DNA of 6,193 nt, from assembly GCA_007120745.1 (NCBI GenBank), contig SKNC01000005.1, forward strand, positions 1-6,193. Direction: 5' to 3'. The position numbers and the translations under genes are program-made. Positions 5,248-6,193 of this stretch are shown here, one piece after another; the stretch's first letter is position 1, and every line of letters starts with the position of its first letter. The notes below the pieces were generated by a model that made no database searches, was not told where the DNA came from, and worked only from the letters and a program-made list of their open reading frames with translations. This DNA is from Bacillota bacterium (lineage in GTDB: Bacteria; Bacillota; Dethiobacteria; SKNC01).

Positions 5248-5255
5248 ACTTGGAT

Positions 5256-5888
5256 ATGGAGAAAGGCAATGATAAGGGAAGAGAATATTCTGCAAACCCT
5301 GAGAATGAAGGGCAGAATAACATTTCGTCAAACCATGAGCAGGACAGCGGGGCACAAGGCGATGCAAAAAATTTTCGACAAAATGATATGGAAAAAAGAG
5401 GATTTGAGGGTGCTGATGAAGAAAATACAAGCGTTGAGGAAGATTTAATGGAGCAGGTGGAAAATTTGAAGAAGGAAAAGGAGGAGCTGTTTGCCAGGAT
5501 GCAGCGGCTTCAGGCAGATTTTGACAATTACAGAAAAAGGTCTTTGGCTGAGCAGGAAAGGTGCGTGCAATATGCCACAGCAGAAGTGTTTCGATCCCTT
5601 CTACCGGTGATTGATAACTTCGAAAGAGCACTGGATTCCCAGGATCAAGGGGAAGCTTTTGCAGAAGGGGTGGAGATGATTTTTAAGCAGTTGAAGGAAT
5701 CATTGGAAAAGGAAGGACTGGAGAAAATTGAAGCGGAGGGTAAGCCCTTTGACCCCTACATTCATGAAGCGGTAATGCATGTAGAAAGTGAAGGGCATGA
5801 GGAAAACGTTGTTATTGAAGAATTTCAAAAAGGGTATAAATTTAAGGATAAATTAATCAGGCCAAGCATGGTTAAGGTGGCTAAATAA
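5256..5888 (+). CDS. grpE: Nucleotide exchange factor GrpE, DnaK co-chaperone
   Basis: GrpE is a cytoplasmic homodimer that releases ADP from DnaK and thereby resets its substrate cycle. From ATG 5256 the protein has 210 residues, at the long end for the family because of a polar, low-complexity N-terminus (~1-58, rich in Asn, Glu, Gln and Gly). A long coiled-coil helix follows (~60-108), carrying the conserved QADFDNYRKR (86-95), and then LLPVIDNFERAL. The C-terminal beta domain, which contacts the DnaK nucleotide-binding lobe, shows the family signature: FDPYIHEAV (165-173) and GYKFKDKLIRPSMVKV (193-208). It lies 87 bases after hrcA and 27 bases before dnaK, and is read from the CIRCE promoter; I see no separate promoter. 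Confidence 0.97.
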   Translation: MEKGNDKGREYSANPENEGQNNISSNHEQDSGAQGDAKNFRQNDMEKRGFEGADEENTSVEEDLMEQVENLKKEKEELFARMQRLQADFDNYRKRSLAEQERCVQYATAEVFRSLLPVIDNFERALDSQDQGEAFAEGVEMIFKQLKESLEKEGLEKIEAEGKPFDPYIHEAVMHVESEGHEENVVIEEFQKGYKFKDKLIRPSMVKVAK

Positions 5889-5915
5889 TAAAATATAGAG
5901 GAGGGTAATTAACTT

Positions 5916-6193
5916 ATGGGAAAAGTAATTGGAATTGACCTGGGAACTACTAACTCGGTGGTAGCTGTTATGGAGGGTGGAGAACCGAAAATAATCTCTA
6001 ATGCGGAGGGTGAGAGGCTCACCTCTTCTATTGTTGCATTTACAAAAACCGGAGAGAGGCTGGTGGGTCAGGTAGCAAAACGCCAGGCGGTAACCAACCC
6101 GGAAAAAACGGTTCTTTCCGTAAAAAGACAGATGGGAACAAACTACAAAGTAAAAATAGATGATAAGCAGTATACTCCCCAGGAGATTTCCGC
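5916..6193 (+). CDS. dnaK: Chaperone protein DnaK (Hsp70), N-terminal part (3' partial)
   Basis: DnaK is the ATP-dependent Hsp70 chaperone partnered with GrpE and DnaJ. Only the first 92 codons are in the window. They cover the start of the ATPase domain: phosphate-1 motif GIDLGTTNS (6-14), the GERLTSSIVAF block (32-42), AKRQAVTNPEKT (54-65), and SVKRQMG (68-74) with the catalytic-type lysine K70. The sequence RQMGTNYKVKIDDKQYTPQE resembles Gram-positive DnaK. The ATG at 5916 follows AGGAGG (5899-5904) by eleven bases, a slightly long gap. In the second block, Leu and Ser (35, 37) replace the usual Thr and Pro of RTTPS. It is third in the operon after hrcA and grpE, under CIRCE control; dnaJ would be expected downstream. 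Confidence 0.97.
   Translation, partial: MGKVIGIDLGTTNSVVAVMEGGEPKIISNAEGERLTSSIVAFTKTGERLVGQVAKRQAVTNPEKTVLSVKRQMGTNYKVKIDDKQYTPQEIS

Noticed and set aside
5116..5631. Minus-strand open frame of 171 codons across the hrcA end and grpE
   Set aside because: It is antisense to a confident grpE, its composition is typical of a shadow frame (rich in Pro, Phe, Ser and His), and it has no credible ribosome binding site.

Overview
The window looks like chromosome of an anaerobic, endospore-forming Firmicute, most likely a clostridial or Peptococcaceae-type lineage. The evidence is two sporulation genes (gpr, spoIIP), a CIRCE-controlled hrcA-grpE-dnaK heat-shock operon, strong AGGAGG-type ribosome binding sites, three likely GTG starts, moderate-to-low GC, and a formate-dehydrogenase-type iron-sulfur subunit. 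The species cannot be named from this sequence. Every gene lies on the + strand.

Layout. (1) 1-593: 3' part of a polyferredoxin subunit with a C-terminal membrane anchor, like the beta subunit of formate dehydrogenase-N, closed by a strong intrinsic terminator (621-658). (2) 594-850: AT-rich spacer with a tandem 10-mer, a 14-bp palindrome and a possible promoter. (3) 851-1177: four-helix membrane protein of the YvlD / phage-holin-4 type, with a hairpin running into its stop codon. (4) 1178-1320: spacer holding a degenerate ~98-bp inverted-repeat element of the CAGGGGACGGTT kind, with a weak forespore-type promoter candidate inside it. (5) 1321-2322: gpr, the germination protease, closed by an excellent terminator (2357-2387). 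(6) 2463-3602: spoIIP, the engulfment peptidoglycan hydrolase. (7) 3603-3738: hairpin-rich leader. (8) 3739-4023: small one-helix membrane protein in the position of Bacillus yqxA. (9) 4041-6193: sigma-A promoter, perfect CIRCE operator, hrcA, grpE and the first 92 codons of dnaK.

How the parts work together. gpr and spoIIP act at opposite ends of the spore cycle: SpoIIP remodels the septal wall during engulfment, and GPR degrades small acid-soluble spore proteins at germination. The heat-shock operon is autoregulated: HrcA binds the CIRCE element just downstream of its own promoter, and GrpE is the nucleotide-exchange factor for DnaK. The order gpr-spoIIP-(yqxA)-hrcA-grpE-dnaK is a reduced form of the Bacillus arrangement, because lepA and hemW, which sit between yqxA and hrcA there, are absent.

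I found no clearly new biological system. The most useful leads are the inverted-repeat element upstream of gpr, the paired hairpins upstream of the small membrane protein, and the two small membrane proteins flanking known sporulation genes.
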